Shown here one piece after another: positions 8,264 to 17,349 of a stretch of DNA of 64,000 nt. Both the position numbers and the translations under genes were made by a program. Within the stretch, counting starts at the first letter, position 1; each line of letters opens with the position of its first letter. Under the pieces are notes generated by a model, which was not told the DNA's origin, made no database searches, and saw only the letters and a program-made list of their open reading frames with translations. Origin of the DNA: Anaeromassilibacillus senegalensis (lineage in GTDB: Bacteria; Bacillota; Clostridia; Oscillospirales; Acutalibacteraceae); contig NZ_LN868538.1 of assembly GCF_001261775.1 (NCBI RefSeq), forward strand, positions 620,001-684,000, read 5' to 3'.

Positions 8264-9343
8264 ATGAATCAGGATATCAACATCAAGAAGGTTCGCCTCA
8301 ACTGCTTCCGTCAGTCTAAGGTGCCCGGCCTCTTTATGCTCCAAATGCGCGTGCCGGGCGGCACGGTGGACGCGAAATACCTGAGTTATATCCAGCACAT
8401 CGCCAAAACCTGGGGGGACGGCAATTTCCACTTTGGCACCCGTCAGACCTTTGACATCACCGGTATTAAATACGAGGACATCCCCGCCGTGGACGCCTAT
8501 CTGGAATCGTATATTCGGGAGGTGGACGCATCCCTGTGCAATGTGGATATGGACACGGTGGCCGGCCAGCCGCAGGACTGGGACCCGGTCAGCGGGTATC
8601 CCACCATCGGCGCCCGCAACATCACCGCCTGTATCGGCAACTACCACTGCATCTGCGGCAACTGCAATACCTTTGAGCTGGCGCAGAAAATCGAACCCAT
8701 CATCTTCCCCAGTCATTATCATATTAAAATCAACATTGCAGGCTGTCCCAACGACTGCAACAAAGCGCATCTGTGCGACTTTGGCATTATCGGCGTTGCC
8801 CGGATGGTCTACCATCCCGAGCGCTGTATTGCCTGCGGGGCCTGTGTGCGTGCCTGCGAGAAAGGCGCCACCCGCGTCCTCAAGCTCAACGAGGACACCG
8901 GAAAAATAGAAAAGGACGCCTGTTGCTGCGTCGGCTGCGGCGAATGCGTACGGGCCTGCCCCGCCAGCGCATGGACCCGGCAGGAGACCAAATTTTACCG
9001 CGTGATCTTGGGCGGGCGCACCGGCCGCCAGACGCCCCGCACCGGCAAGATGTTCCTCAACTGGGCGACAGAAGATGTTATTCTGAACGTATTGCGCAAC
9101 TGGCAGAAGTTTTCCGCTTGGGTCATGGACTACAAGCCCGAGTATCTCCACGGCGGCCATCTGATCGACCGTGCAGGCTACAAAAAATTCAAGGAACTCA
9201 TGCTCGACGGCGTAACGCTCAACCCGGAATGCCTGGTGGCGGAGGATATCTTCTGGCAGGAGACGGAATACCGCTCCAACTTCAATGTCAAGCCCCTGGA
9301 AAAGCATCATAGCGCCGGGCCGCAGGAAAAGGCCGCACGATAA
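8264..9343 (+). CDS. asrC: Anaerobic sulfite reductase subunit C (siroheme subunit)
   Basis: A 359-residue catalytic subunit with siroheme and iron-sulfur clusters. Seen: the siroheme/[4Fe-4S] ligands as C-x5-C in ITACIGNYHCICGNCNTF followed by C-x3-C in AGCPNDCNKAH; then two ferredoxin clusters, CIACGACVRACEKG and CVGCGECVRACPAS. The N-terminus FHFGTRQTFDITGI is the nitrite/sulfite reductase ferredoxin-like half. It completes the asr operon (23 bases after asrB, with AAGGAGA upstream of the start). The operon would let the cell use sulfite as an electron sink or assimilate it. No sulfite or taurine transporter or regulator adjoins. Confidence 0.95.
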   Translation: MNQDINIKKVRLNCFRQSKVPGLFMLQMRVPGGTVDAKYLSYIQHIAKTWGDGNFHFGTRQTFDITGIKYEDIPAVDAYLESYIREVDASLCNVDMDTVAGQPQDWDPVSGYPTIGARNITACIGNYHCICGNCNTFELAQKIEPIIFPSHYHIKINIAGCPNDCNKAHLCDFGIIGVARMVYHPERCIACGACVRACEKGATRVLKLNEDTGKIEKDACCCVGCGECVRACPASAWTRQETKFYRVILGGRTGRQTPRTGKMFLNWATEDVILNVLRNWQKFSAWVMDYKPEYLHGGHLIDRAGYKKFKELMLDGVTLNPECLVAEDIFWQETEYRSNFNVKPLEKHHSAGPQEKAAR

Positions 9344-9472
9344 CCGTAACAGAAAAGACCTGCACCACAACGTACGGTTTGCATAATACTACGACAAAAT
9401 AAGAGTCATGGATACAATGCAAAACAGTCCTCCTTTGTTTACCTTGCGGGTTATTACTAAAATGTTGTTTTT

Positions 9473-9516
9473 CCGCTTTTCTGAAAAGCGGCGGGATCAA
9501 AGGGCAGCGCCCTTTG
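9473..9516. repeat. Pair of short perfect hairpins after asrC
   Basis: CCGCTTTT (9473-9480) pairs with AAAAGCGG (9484-9491), and CAAAGGGC (9498-9505) with GCCCTTTG (9509-9516), each around a three-base loop. No T run follows, so they look more like an intergenic palindromic element than terminators. The 553-base gap 9344-9896 otherwise holds two terminators and no gene that I can support. Confidence 0.5.
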
Positions 9517-9680
9517 CCGTTCTCCGCAGAGGACGGAACTCTTTTTCCTGAGAAGAGCGAGTGGAAACGAGTGATATTGCTGTTTATGAGGCAGGAAGCT
9601 GTTTCCAAGACTTGTCTTGCTTCTAGAGCTTTCGCTGCGAATTAAAGCACATTTTAAAATATGCCCTAAGAAAAAAGCAC

Positions 9681-9735
9681 AAACCGCCTTTGAATCTGGC
9701 TGTGAGAAGCCAGATTCAAAGGCGGTTTCTCTTTT
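9681..9735. terminator. Strong terminator hairpin
   Basis: A perfect 21-bp stem (9681-9701 with 9708-9728) and six-base loop, followed by CTCTTTTT on the plus strand. The sequence before the stem is A-rich, so it may also act on the minus strand. It would end asrABC transcripts. Confidence 0.85.
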
Positions 9736-9848
9736 TAAAAAAGTAAGGCTGTTTTGCAACGAGCCCAATTACCGTTAAACATGCGGTCATACACTTATCA
9801 TGATGATGAAACGTAGTTAGAAAGTAGTTAAAGCCGAAAAAGCATAAA

Positions 9849-9895
9849 GAAAAACCGCAAGGTCAATGCCAAAAGGCTTAACCATGCGGTTTTTC
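9849..9895 (-). terminator. Terminator of the tRNA cluster
   Basis: GAAAAACCGCA (9849-9859) pairs with TGCGGTTTTTC (9885-9895), with partial pairing inside. On the minus strand the right arm ends in a T run just past tRNA-Lys. Confidence 0.75.
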
Positions 9896-9896
9896 T

Positions 9897-9972
9897 TGGT
9901 GAACCATCGGGGATTCGAACCCCGGACACCCTGATTAAAAGTCAGGTGCTCTGCCAGCTGAGCTAATGATTC
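9897..9972 (-). tRNA. tRNA-Lys (TTT anticodon)
   Basis: A full cloverleaf on the minus strand: acceptor GAATCAT/ATGGTTC, D-arm AGCTCAGCTGGCAGAGC, anticodon loop CTTTTAA, T-arm GGGGTTCGAATCCCC, discriminator A and an encoded CCA. Last gene of the five-tRNA cluster. Confidence 0.97.
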
Positions 9973-10059
9973 ATTTACAGCTTGTCTATTATAGCAACTT
10001 TTTACAGCGTTGTCAACAAATAAATTCCTGCCCGCAAGCCTGGGCCACGGGCAGGCTTT

Positions 10060-10135
10060 TGGCTGGGCTGGCAGGATTCGAACCTACGGAATGACGGAGT
10101 CAAAGTCCGTTGCCTTACCGCTTGGCGACAGCCCA
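10060..10135 (-). tRNA. tRNA-Gln (TTG anticodon)
   Basis: Minus-strand cloverleaf with acceptor TGGGCTG/CAGCCCA, anticodon loop CTTTGAC, T-loop GGTTCGAATC, discriminator G and encoded CCA. A hairpin with arms CCTGCCCG and CGGGCAGG at 10028-10053 lies between it and tRNA-Lys. Confidence 0.97.
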
Positions 10136-10144
10136 AAATATGGG

Positions 10145-10173
10145 GCACGGGACAAACGTCGCTTGTCCCGTGC
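10145..10173. other. Perfect 11-bp hairpin between tRNA-Gln and tRNA-His
   Basis: GCACGGGACAA (10145-10155) pairs with TTGTCCCGTGC (10163-10173). It is inside the tRNA transcript and probably a processing spacer hairpin; there is no T run on the transcribed strand. Confidence 0.5.
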
Positions 10174-10186
10174 TGCAAAAAACGTA

Positions 10187-10264
10187 TGGGGTGGATGATG
10201 GGATTCGAACCCACGGTCTCCAGAGCCACAATCTGGCGCTTTAACCAGCTAAGCTACAACCACC
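10187..10264 (-). tRNA. tRNA-His (GTG anticodon)
   Basis: Minus-strand cloverleaf with anticodon GTG in ATTGTGG, T-arm GTGGGTTCGAATCCCAT, and an encoded CCA. The extra G at position -1, expected for histidine tRNA, is encoded opposite a C at position 73. Confidence 0.97.
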
Positions 10265-10269
10265 ATGTA

Positions 10270-10346
10270 TGGCGCGCCAAAAGGGACTCGAACCCCTGGC
10301 CTACTGCTTAGAAGGCAGTTGCTCTATCCAGCTGAGCTATTGGCGC
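10270..10346 (-). tRNA. tRNA-Arg (TCT anticodon)
   Basis: Minus-strand cloverleaf with acceptor GCGCCAA/TTGGCGC, D-arm AGCTCAGCTGGATAGAGC, anticodon TCT in CTTCTAA, discriminator G and encoded CCA. Five bases separate it from tRNA-His. Confidence 0.97.
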
Positions 10347-10353
10347 ACGCAAT

Positions 10354-10427
10354 TGGAGCGAGTGATGGGAATCGAACCCACACGACCAGCTTGGAAGGCT
10401 GGGGTTCTACCATTGAACTACACTCGC
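10354..10427 (-). tRNA. tRNA-Gly (TCC anticodon)
   Basis: Minus-strand cloverleaf with acceptor GCGAGTG/CACTCGC, anticodon TCC in CTTCCAA, T-arm GTGGGTTCGATTCCCAT, discriminator T and encoded CCA. First gene of the cluster. Confidence 0.97.
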
Positions 10428-10445
10428 ATTTTAGCGACGGCTATA

Positions 10446-10475
10446 ATTATAGCATAGTCCAACGGCAGCTGTCAA
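10446..10475 (-). promoter_or_regulatory. Promoter of the tRNA cluster
   Basis: Consensus TTGACA (10470-10475) and TATAAT (10446-10451) on the minus strand, 18 bases apart. The expected start is about ten bases before tRNA-Gly, as usual for a stable RNA promoter. Confidence 0.88.
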
Positions 10476-10535
10476 TAGAATTTTCCAAATTGCGCGGCCA
10501 ATCCGCCCAGTTTTTCTCTTTTCGCGCCGTATTTC

Positions 10536-10559
10536 AGCCCGTTTCTACGGGCTTTTTTT
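10536..10559 (+). terminator. Terminator-like hairpin at the end of the Clp gene
   Basis: AGCCCGT/ACGGGCT around TTCT, followed by seven T residues on the plus strand. The Clp gene comes in from the minus strand, for which the T run is on the wrong side, so its role is uncertain. Confidence 0.5.
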
Positions 10560-10562
10560 AAA

Positions 10563-13045
10563 TTACTGCAAAACGTCCAGCTTGAGTTCCTCTTCCGCCG
10601 TGAGCGCAAGGCCGAAAATCTGCTCATCGTAACGATCCACCAGCAGGGACGCAATCTGGTCCTCTACCTTGCGGCGGATCAGGTTGCGCAGGTCGCGCGC
10701 GCCGCTCTTGCCGCCGATGGCATGTTCCGCCAGCCACTTGGTGGCACGCTCGTCATAGACGAACTTAATGCCGCGCTCCTGCAAAGACCCGACGTATTCA
10801 TTCAGCATCAGGGCGGCGATGTCTTTGAAGTCCTCCAGCGTCAGCTGACGGAACACAATGACTTCGTCCACACGGCTGAGGAATTCCGGACGCAGGAAGT
10901 CGGACAGGGCTTTCATCGCCTTCTCCTTGGTGACGTCCGCCTCGTTGCGGGCAAAGCCCAGCGCGCCTTCCTTCTTCTCGCTGCCCGCGTTGGAAGTCAT
11001 GACGATCACGGTGTTTTCAAAATTGACCGTGCGTCCGTGCGCGTCGGTGATGCGCCCTTCGTCAAGAATCTGCAAGAGGATGTTCATCACATCGGGATGC
11101 GCTTTCTCGATCTCATCAAAGAGCAATACGGAATACGGGCGGCGGCGCACCTTCTCCGTCACCTGTCCGGCCTCGTCGTAGCCGACGTAGCCCGGAGGAG
11201 AACCGATGATGCGGGAGACGGAATGCTTCTCCATAAACTCGGACATGTCCAGACGGATCAGCGTTTCCGGGGAGTCGAACAGCTCCTGGGAGAGCACCTT
11301 GACCAGTTCCGTCTTTCCCACGCCGGTGGGGCCCACAAAGATGAAGGACGCCGGACGCCGGCGGGGGCTGATTTGCACACGGCTGCGTCGGATCGCGGCG
11401 GAAATTGCCGCAACGGCCTCTTTCTGCCCAATGATTTTGGAATTGAGCACGCCTTCAATATCGCCCAGCTTTTTCAGTTCGTTTTCCTGCACACGGCTGG
11501 CGGGGATCCCCGTCCAGAGCTCAATGACCTTGGCGAGATCGGTTTCCTCCACCTCAGCGCCGAGCGCGGCGGGAGCCAGCTCCTTGACCTTCTGGTCCAG
11601 CTGGGAGATGGAATAGCGGAGCTTTGCCAGTTCCTCATAGTCGATCTCCGCGCCGTCACTGGTCATGTCCTCTTCCTCCTGGCGCAGTCGCTCCAGCTCT
11701 GCGGTCGCCTTGTCGTATTCCGCCATCGGGATATTCCGCAGGGCGGCGCAGGCGCAGGCTTCATCCAGCAGGTCGATCGCCTTGTCCGGCAGGAAACGGT
11801 CGGTGATATAGCGTTCAGAGAGCACCACCGTGCGGCGCACCAGCGCCTCCGGCACGCGGACGCGGTGGTATGATTCATAATATGACTTGATGCCGTCGAG
11901 CATATCCACCGTCTCGCCGACGGACGGCTCCGCGATGGTCACCGGCTGGAAGCGGCGCTCCAGCGCGGCATCTTTTTCAATATATTTGCGGTATTCCACA
12001 AAGGTCGTTGCACCGATCACCTGGATTTCCCCGCGGGAAAGCGCCGGCTTGAGGATGTTCGCGGCGTTCATGGAGCCTTCCGCGTCGCCGGTGCCAACCA
12101 GGTTGTGCACCTCATCGATGAAGAGAATAATGTTCCCCTCCGCCTTAACCTCGTCCACCAGGCTCTTGATGCGGCTTTCAAACTGGCCGCGGAACTGTGT
12201 GCCCGCCACCAATGCGGTCAGGTCCAGCAGATGGATTTCCTTGGATTTCAGGCGCGACGGCACCTCGCCCGCCGCGATGCGCAGGGCCAGGCCTTCCGCC
12301 ACCGCCGTCTTGCCGACTCAGCGATGAAGAAAATAATGTCCCCCTCCGCTTAACCCGCGCCCCCCAGCCTCTTGATGCGGTTTTAAAACGGGCGGCGAAA
12401 CGGTGTGCCCGCCACCAATGCGGTCAGGTCCAGCAGATGGATTTCCTTGGATTTCAGGCGCGACGGCACCTCGCCCGCCGCGATGCGCAGGGCCAGGCCT
12501 TCCGCCACCGCCGTCTTGCCGACGCCGGGTTCGCCGATCAAACAGGGATTATTCTTGGTGCGGCGGCTTAAAATCTGCACCACGCGGGAAATTTCCTTAT
12601 CGCGCCCGATGATCCGGTCGATCTCGCCTTTTCTGGCGCGGGCCGTCAGATCGGTACAATACGTATCCAGCGCTTTGCGCTTGGTCTTCGGCTTTTCTCT
12701 TTTTTCCCTTCTGGGCGGCTCTTTTGGGGTCGTATTTTCCTTCCCGCCCTGCGGGTTGGTCAGATCGGAAAAGATGTTCTGCAAAAAGGGAAAGGTCGCC
12801 GCGCCTCCGGGCACAAAGCCGTCCTCGCTGCTGCCTTCCTCGGTGTTCATCAGACCGCCGAGCTCGGATTCCATGGCTTCCATCTGCTCCTCGGTGATCC
12901 CCATCTTTTCCATCAGATCGTTGACCGGCTTAATTCCCAGCTCTTTGGCGCACACCAGGCAGAGCCCCTGGCTCTCTTTGGCGTTAACCGTGGGCGAGAT
13001 GAAAACGACCGCCGGACGTTTATGGCATCTGGAACACATCATCAT
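10563..13045 (-). CDS. Clp protease ATP-binding subunit (ClpC-like), frame broken by a tandem duplication
   Basis: A two-ring AAA+ unfoldase of the ClpC/ClpE group. The N-terminus is a zinc-finger segment (CSRCHKRP ... CLVCAKEL), as in ClpE/McsA-like proteins, not the usual Clp-N repeat. Seen: first Walker [14 protein letters not shown], Walker [12 protein letters not shown], an M-domain-like stretch, second Walker [24 protein letters not shown], and sensor [14 protein letters not shown]. The frame is interrupted near 12320: the upstream part runs 13045 to about 12383 and the downstream part from 12302 to 10563. A 206-bp tandem duplication at 12116-12527 lies exactly there. Removing one copy gives 2277 bases, a 758-residue intact protein. 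It is thus probably one working gene with an assembly fault, or a recently broken one. The start ATG at 13045 follows AAGTGA. Confidence 0.85.
12116..12527. repeat. 206-bp tandem duplication inside the Clp ATPase gene
   Basis: Copy 1 spans 12116-12321 and copy 2 12322-12527. The last 115 or so bases before the end of the matching part are identical, while the first 90 bases of copy 2 carry about 15 substitutions, clustered and mostly disrupting codons. The 206-bp period is not a multiple of three, so it breaks the reading frame. Confidence 0.92.
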
Positions 13046-13094
13046 AATGATCACTTCTTTTTCTATAGAATACGGCTGCAACGGATAAAACAAC

Positions 13095-13120
13095 AACCGC
13101 CCGCAGCCGAGGGGGCGGTT
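13095..13120 (-). terminator. Terminator after pgsA
   Basis: AACCGCCC/GGGCGGTT stem on the minus strand followed by GTTGTTTT, between the pgsA stop codon and the Clp start. Confidence 0.65.
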
Positions 13121-13128
13121 TCCAAAAT

Positions 13129-13749
13129 TTATTTGTCTTCCCGGGTCTTTCTGGCCTTGATATCGGCCTTCAGATCGATGTTGTCCTTCGGATCGTTGGA
13201 ATGCATCAGTTCCAGGAAGATCTTAAAGTATTGTACAAATGCATAAATCATAAACGCCGCCGTCACAGAAAGCAGCGTCACGGTAACCGCAAGATTCTCT
13301 ATATGGAAGAAGCCCTTGAGCGCCACAATGACAACAAAGGAAACATAAAAGAGGATGGTTGCCACCTTGCCATACCACTTGGAGCCGCTGGGCCGTTTTT
13401 TCTTTTTCAGTACCAGGAACGACGCCGCGAACAGCATCAAAAGTTCCTTCAGGATAAAGATTGCAAGCAGCGGAATCAAAATCGGCTGCTCGATTGCCAA
13501 ACAGATCGCCACCGCACCCTGCGTGAGCTTATCCGCCAGCGGGTCGAGCATCTGCCCCAGTTCCGTAAACTGGTTGAATTTGCGCGCGATCATGCCGTCC
13601 AGCATATCGGAAATTCCGGAGAGCACCAGACAGACCGCCGCCGGGACGATCCGGTCATTTAAAAAGAAATAGACAAACGGCACGATCAGGATGATCCGGG
13701 ACAGGGAAAGCGCGTTTGGCACATTGATGTTTTTGTTCCTGCTTTTCAT
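13129..13749 (-). CDS. pgsA: CDP-diacylglycerol--glycerol-3-phosphate 3-phosphatidyltransferase
   Basis: A 206-residue membrane enzyme that makes phosphatidylglycerophosphate, the first committed step to phosphatidylglycerol and cardiolipin. The CDP-alcohol phosphotransferase signature D-G-x2-A-R-x8-G-x3-D-x3-D is seen complete in [20 protein letters not shown] continuing to MLDPLADK. Four to five hydrophobic segments follow (for example [40 protein letters not shown]). The N-terminal [20 protein letters not shown] is typical of PgsA. The C-terminus is a charged tail. It is followed by a terminator, and cvpA lies upstream in the same direction. Confidence 0.92.
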   Translation of the reverse strand: MKSRNKNINVPNALSLSRIILIVPFVYFFLNDRIVPAAVCLVLSGISDMLDGMIARKFNQFTELGQMLDPLADKLTQGAVAICLAIEQPILIPLLAIFILKELLMLFAASFLVLKKKKRPSGSKWYGKVATILFYVSFVVIVALKGFFHIENLAVTVTLLSVTAAFMIYAFVQYFKIFLELMHSNDPKDNIDLKADIKARKTREDK

Positions 13750-13835
13750 TTTAAACTAGCCTTTCCGGGCCGTCCTATCCGTATAAACCCATACGGGAAG
13801 GGCGCCCGCCGTGAAAATTTCTGGGTTGCGCGCAT

Positions 13836-14378
13836 TTACATTCCGGAGTCCTTCAAAAAGTCTTCCACGCGAAACAGGGAATAAACCGGATTGTGCGAAG
13901 AGATTGCCTGATATACATAAGAAGTTTGAAACAGCTTCTGCTGGTCCAGCGGCACATCGTCCATTTCAAAGACCGGCGACGCCACCTGTACCAGGCTGCA
14001 GAGCAGAAATACCAAAACCACGCCCTTCAGCGCGCCGAACAGCGCGCCAAGCAGGGAATTTGCCAGATTGAGCAGCGGCAGCCGGAATACCGCATCCAAT
14101 GCCGAAGCGGCAATGCGCACCACCATCTGCAACAAAACAAATACAATCACCGTTGCGATCATCCGCAAAAAATAGTATTCCGCGGCGGAAGGCGAACGCG
14201 ACTGCAAAAAAAATCCACAAATAACATCTGTCACAAAACCTGTGAGCACCACCGATGCGATCACCGCAAGGATGTACCCAACAAACTCCACCAGCGTCCG
14301 GACCAAGCCGGCCCGATAACCGGAGACAATCAGCCAGAGCGTAACGGCCGCAAAAACGACGTCCAAAATCAGACCCAC
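13836..14378 (-). CDS. CvpA family membrane protein
   Basis: A 180-residue protein with four predicted membrane segments (about residues 1-20, 25-50, 70-95 and 105-135) and the CvpA motif seen as GYRAGLVRTLVEFVGYILA near the N-terminus. E. coli CvpA is needed for colicin V production; in most bacteria the role is unclear, with reported links to envelope stress. The C-terminal 40 residues are soluble. The direction and 86-base gap suggest possible co-expression with pgsA. Confidence 0.8.
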   Translation of the reverse strand: MGLILDVVFAAVTLWLIVSGYRAGLVRTLVEFVGYILAVIASVVLTGFVTDVICGFFLQSRSPSAAEYYFLRMIATVIVFVLLQMVVRIAASALDAVFRLPLLNLANSLLGALFGALKGVVLVFLLCSLVQVASPVFEMDDVPLDQQKLFQTSYVYQAISSHNPVYSLFRVEDFLKDSGM

Positions 14379-14514
14379 TTACATCCCCCATTGTCTTGTT
14401 GATTTACAAATTTTGGAGGATATCCCCCCAAACGGTACATAACTCCCCACGTAGGAATTAATATAGCACAAAAAAGAGATAAACACAAGTTTTGCAACGA
14501 ATGTTCACATGGCG

Positions 14515-15762
14515 TTAACCAATCTCCACGCTGCGCAGCTCGGAAATTCCCAGCACATACGCGCGGCTCTCAGTGCTCTGCGCCACGGCCTTTGCATCGC
14601 TGCCGGCATCCGCCGTGCCGACCGCCGCGCCGTCCGCCGCGGAATACGCATACAGCTTGCCGTCCGCCAGCGCCGTCACGGTATCCCCATAAATGGAGAC
14701 CGAGCGCACCGCACCCGGAACACTGATATTGGCCCGTTCCTTTCCGCCGCCGTCCAGCACCACCAACCGGCTGCTGGATGCGCTGTCGTACGGAGTCAGG
14801 CTCAGCGCCGTATTGCCGCTATCCACAGTATATGCCGTCAACTGCATGCCCTGATAATCGTAATTTACCTTTGTTTGTGTCGTCGTGTTGATAATCGCCG
14901 TCATTTTATCCCCGATGGCGGTGACGGTCCCGTCGCTGCTCCAGTAGACGTCGAGCATCATGTTTTCCGTATAAGCGGCAAACGGCTGCACCGGCTCCTT
15001 GCTGCTGAAATCCAGCAGATAGATCGCGGAGGTCAGGCCCCCGTCCTGCGCGGAAATCGCCGTCACCGCCGCCCGGGTGCCGTCCGCGTTCAGCGCGACC
15101 GCTGTGGGATAGTAATCGGCAAACCAGTAGTGGAACAGTTCCTTGCCGTCCGGCTTGTAGGCTGTCAGCTTGCCGCAGTAGCCTTCCACCTGTGTGACAA
15201 ACGCATAGCGGCCGTTCCCCGCCAGCGCGCCGGCAAAGATGTTCTCCGCCGTATTCTTTTTTTGCAGCGTCTTGCTGCGGCTCTCCAGCTGGTAGCCCGT
15301 GCCGCCCAGATTATAAATCAGCGTCCGGGAACCGTTCACCTTCATGACCGGCTCGCTGAAGCTGTGCTGGCGGCTCGCCAGCACCTTCGCGGTGCCGTTG
15401 TACACTGTGAGATCCGTGTCGCTGACCATCACCAACTCCTGATTGACAGACAGGAAATTCTTGGCTTCCACCGAACCGGAGAATTTTTGTGGGAATCCGT
15501 CCCCCACGCCGATGCCCACCACGCGGTCCTGCACCCACTCCGCGATGTTGGCGGGCGCAAGGTTCTGCCGGTTGAACCAGAGCAGCATCCCCACCACGCT
15601 CAGCGCCAGAATCAGAATGACCTTATAGACCCAACCCGGGATTTTACCAAAACGGGCCTTGCGGCGGCGGCGCTTGGCGCGCTTCTGCGCGATCCGTTCG
15701 GAGCGCCCGTCGTGCTTTGGCGCGTCGAATTCGCCGGTGGCAAAGTGTTTTCCATCATTCAT
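14515..15762 (-). CDS. DUF5711-like membrane-anchored beta-propeller protein
   Basis: A 415-residue protein with a basic N-terminus (RIAQKRAKRRRRKARFGK), one membrane helix at about residues 45-62 (VYKVILILALSVVGMLLWF), then an outside domain of repeated beta-rich blades (SDTDLTVYNGTAKVLASRQH, YRYAFVTQVEG-type strands, WSSDGTVTAIGDKM). This resembles the DUF5711 family common in Clostridia, of unknown function. Its ATG lies inside the end of truA with an eight-base overlap (ATGAATGA), so it is translationally coupled to truA at the end of the ecf operon. Confidence 0.75.
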   Translation of the reverse strand: MNDGKHFATGEFDAPKHDGRSERIAQKRAKRRRRKARFGKIPGWVYKVILILALSVVGMLLWFNRQNLAPANIAEWVQDRVVGIGVGDGFPQKFSGSVEAKNFLSVNQELVMVSDTDLTVYNGTAKVLASRQHSFSEPVMKVNGSRTLIYNLGGTGYQLESRSKTLQKKNTAENIFAGALAGNGRYAFVTQVEGYCGKLTAYKPDGKELFHYWFADYYPTAVALNADGTRAAVTAISAQDGGLTSAIYLLDFSSKEPVQPFAAYTENMMLDVYWSSDGTVTAIGDKMTAIINTTTQTKVNYDYQGMQLTAYTVDSGNTALSLTPYDSASSSRLVVLDGGGKERANISVPGAVRSVSIYGDTVTALADGKLYAYSAADGAAVGTADAGSDAKAVAQSTESRAYVLGISELRSVEIG

Positions 15763-16513
15763 AGCGGTATTCCTCTCCGTAGAAGACGCGGTTCAGATAC
15801 AGGCCGCAGGGCGGCGCGGTCGGCCCGGCAGCCTTGCGGTTTTGGGCGGCAAGGATGCCCGGAATCTGTTCCGGCTCCAGCTTGCCCTGCGCCACACGCA
15901 GCAGCGTGCCCACCATAATGCGCACCATGTTGTACAAAAAGCCGTCCGCCGCAACGGTAAACAAAACCAGACCGCCTTCCCGGCGCACCTCCGACTTTGT
16001 CACCGTCCGGCGCAGGTCGCCTCGCTCCCGCGCGTCCAGCGTGCAGAAAGAGGTAAAATCGTGTGTCCCCAGATAATGCGCGGCGGCAGCGTTGAGGCGG
16101 TCCAGATTTAAATCGTACCAATAATGCAAAGCGCGGTGCTGCAAAAACGGATTGCGCACCGGCTCATTCCAAATTTGATAAATATATTCCTTGCCGGTGC
16201 AGGAATAGCGCGCGTGGAAGTCCAGCGGGACCTCCCGGCAGTCCTTCACGGCGATATCCTCCGGCAAAAAGTGATTGAGCGCATTGAGCAGCCGCTCACA
16301 GGGAATGCTGTGCTCCGTCTTGAGGCTGATGCAATATGCGTTGGCATGCACGCCGGAGTCGGTGCGGCTGCAGCCCTTGATGTCCGGACGCTCCGCAATA
16401 ATTTTGAGAAGCGCCTCCTGAAAAACCTGCTGGACCGCCACGGCGTTCTGCTGGATTTGCCAGCCGTGGTAACGCGTGCCGTCGTAGCAGATGGTCAGCA
16501 ATAGATTTCTCAT
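15755..16513 (-). CDS. truA: tRNA pseudouridine(38-40) synthase TruA
   Basis: A 252-residue enzyme that converts uridines 38-40 of the tRNA anticodon stem to pseudouridine. Seen: LLTICYDGTRYHGWQIQQNA at the start, the catalytic Asp in CSRTDSGVHANAYC, and FLYNMVRIMVGTLLRVAQGK near the C-terminus. The start is the ATG at 16513, preceded by AAGGAAG; the frame is open further upstream but the family begins here. It sits directly after ecfT (20-base gap), a linkage conserved across Firmicutes. Confidence 0.95.
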   Translation of the reverse strand: MRNLLLTICYDGTRYHGWQIQQNAVAVQQVFQEALLKIIAERPDIKGCSRTDSGVHANAYCISLKTEHSIPCERLLNALNHFLPEDIAVKDCREVPLDFHARYSCTGKEYIYQIWNEPVRNPFLQHRALHYWYDLNLDRLNAAAAHYLGTHDFTSFCTLDARERGDLRRTVTKSEVRREGGLVLFTVAADGFLYNMVRIMVGTLLRVAQGKLEPEQIPGILAAQNRKAAGPTAPPCGLYLNRVFYGEEYRYE

Positions 16514-16533
16514 AGGCACTTCCTTTCTTTCCT

Positions 16534-17349
16534 TTAAAATACGGACGGTAGGTAAAGGTTCAAAACCACAACCACCGCGCAGACCAGCACAGACACGGCG
16601 GACGCCCAGCCATCCCTTGCGCTGATATGCAGCTGTTTCATTTTGGTGCGCCCCTCCCCGCCGTGGTAGCAGCGGCATTCCATCGCCATCGCAAGGTCGT
16701 ACGCCCGGCGGAACGAGGAGACAAAAAGCGGGATCAGAATGGGGATCAGCGCCTTGACGCGCTGCATCAGCCCGCCGCTTTCCAGATCGGCGCCGCGCGC
16801 CTTCTGCGCGCTCATAATCTTATCTGTCTCCTCCAGCAGCGTCGGCACAAAGCGCAGCGCAATGGTCATCATCATCGCGATCTCGTGTACCTTGATGTGA
16901 AACACCTTGAGCGGCTTCATGATGCGTTCCAGCGCGTCGGTCAGCTCGGTCGGCGAGGTGGTAAACGTCAACACGGCGCTGAACAAAATCAGGCTCATGA
17001 TGCGGATGGCAATAAAAACGGCGTTCTCAATGCCGCTCGCTGTGATCTGCATAAAGCCGAACAGCGTCACCAGCGGTTCGCCCGTCCCATAGAACAGGTT
17101 CAGCACCGAAGTGAACAGCACCACAAAAAGAACCGCCTTGAGGCTTTTAAAATACTGCTTGAGCGGCACACCGGAGAGAAACAGCGTGCTCAGCAGCAGC
17201 GCGATCATCACCAACAGCGAACCGAAGTTTCGCGCCACAAAGATGAACACGATGAACAGAAAGGTCAGGATAATCTTGACGCGCGGGTCCAGCCGGTGAA
17301 TCAGCGATTTGCCGGGAAAGTACTGCCCCAGCGTGACGTCTCTAATCAT
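16534..17349 (-). CDS. ecfT: Energy-coupling factor transporter transmembrane protein EcfT
   Basis: A 271-residue integral membrane protein that couples the EcfA ATPases to exchangeable substrate-binding S subunits for vitamin and metal uptake. Five to six membrane helices are seen in the N-terminal and C-terminal parts. The first coupling motif is present as AQKARGADLES; the second, usually ARGY-like, reads MECRCYHGG. Its start overlaps the ecfA2 stop by eight bases. No S subunit gene is in the window, so this is a shared group II module serving several vitamins. Confidence 0.95.
   Translation of the reverse strand: MIRDVTLGQYFPGKSLIHRLDPRVKIILTFLFIVFIFVARNFGSLLVMIALLLSTLFLSGVPLKQYFKSLKAVLFVVLFTSVLNLFYGTGEPLVTLFGFMQITASGIENAVFIAIRIMSLILFSAVLTFTTSPTELTDALERIMKPLKVFHIKVHEIAMMMTIALRFVPTLLEETDKIMSAQKARGADLESGGLMQRVKALIPILIPLFVSSFRRAYDLAMAMECRCYHGGEGRTKMKQLHISARDGWASAVSVLVCAVVVVLNLYLPSVF

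Noticed and set aside
16514..16678. Longer N-terminus for truA
   Set aside because: The added residues overlap ecfT and have no similarity to TruA.
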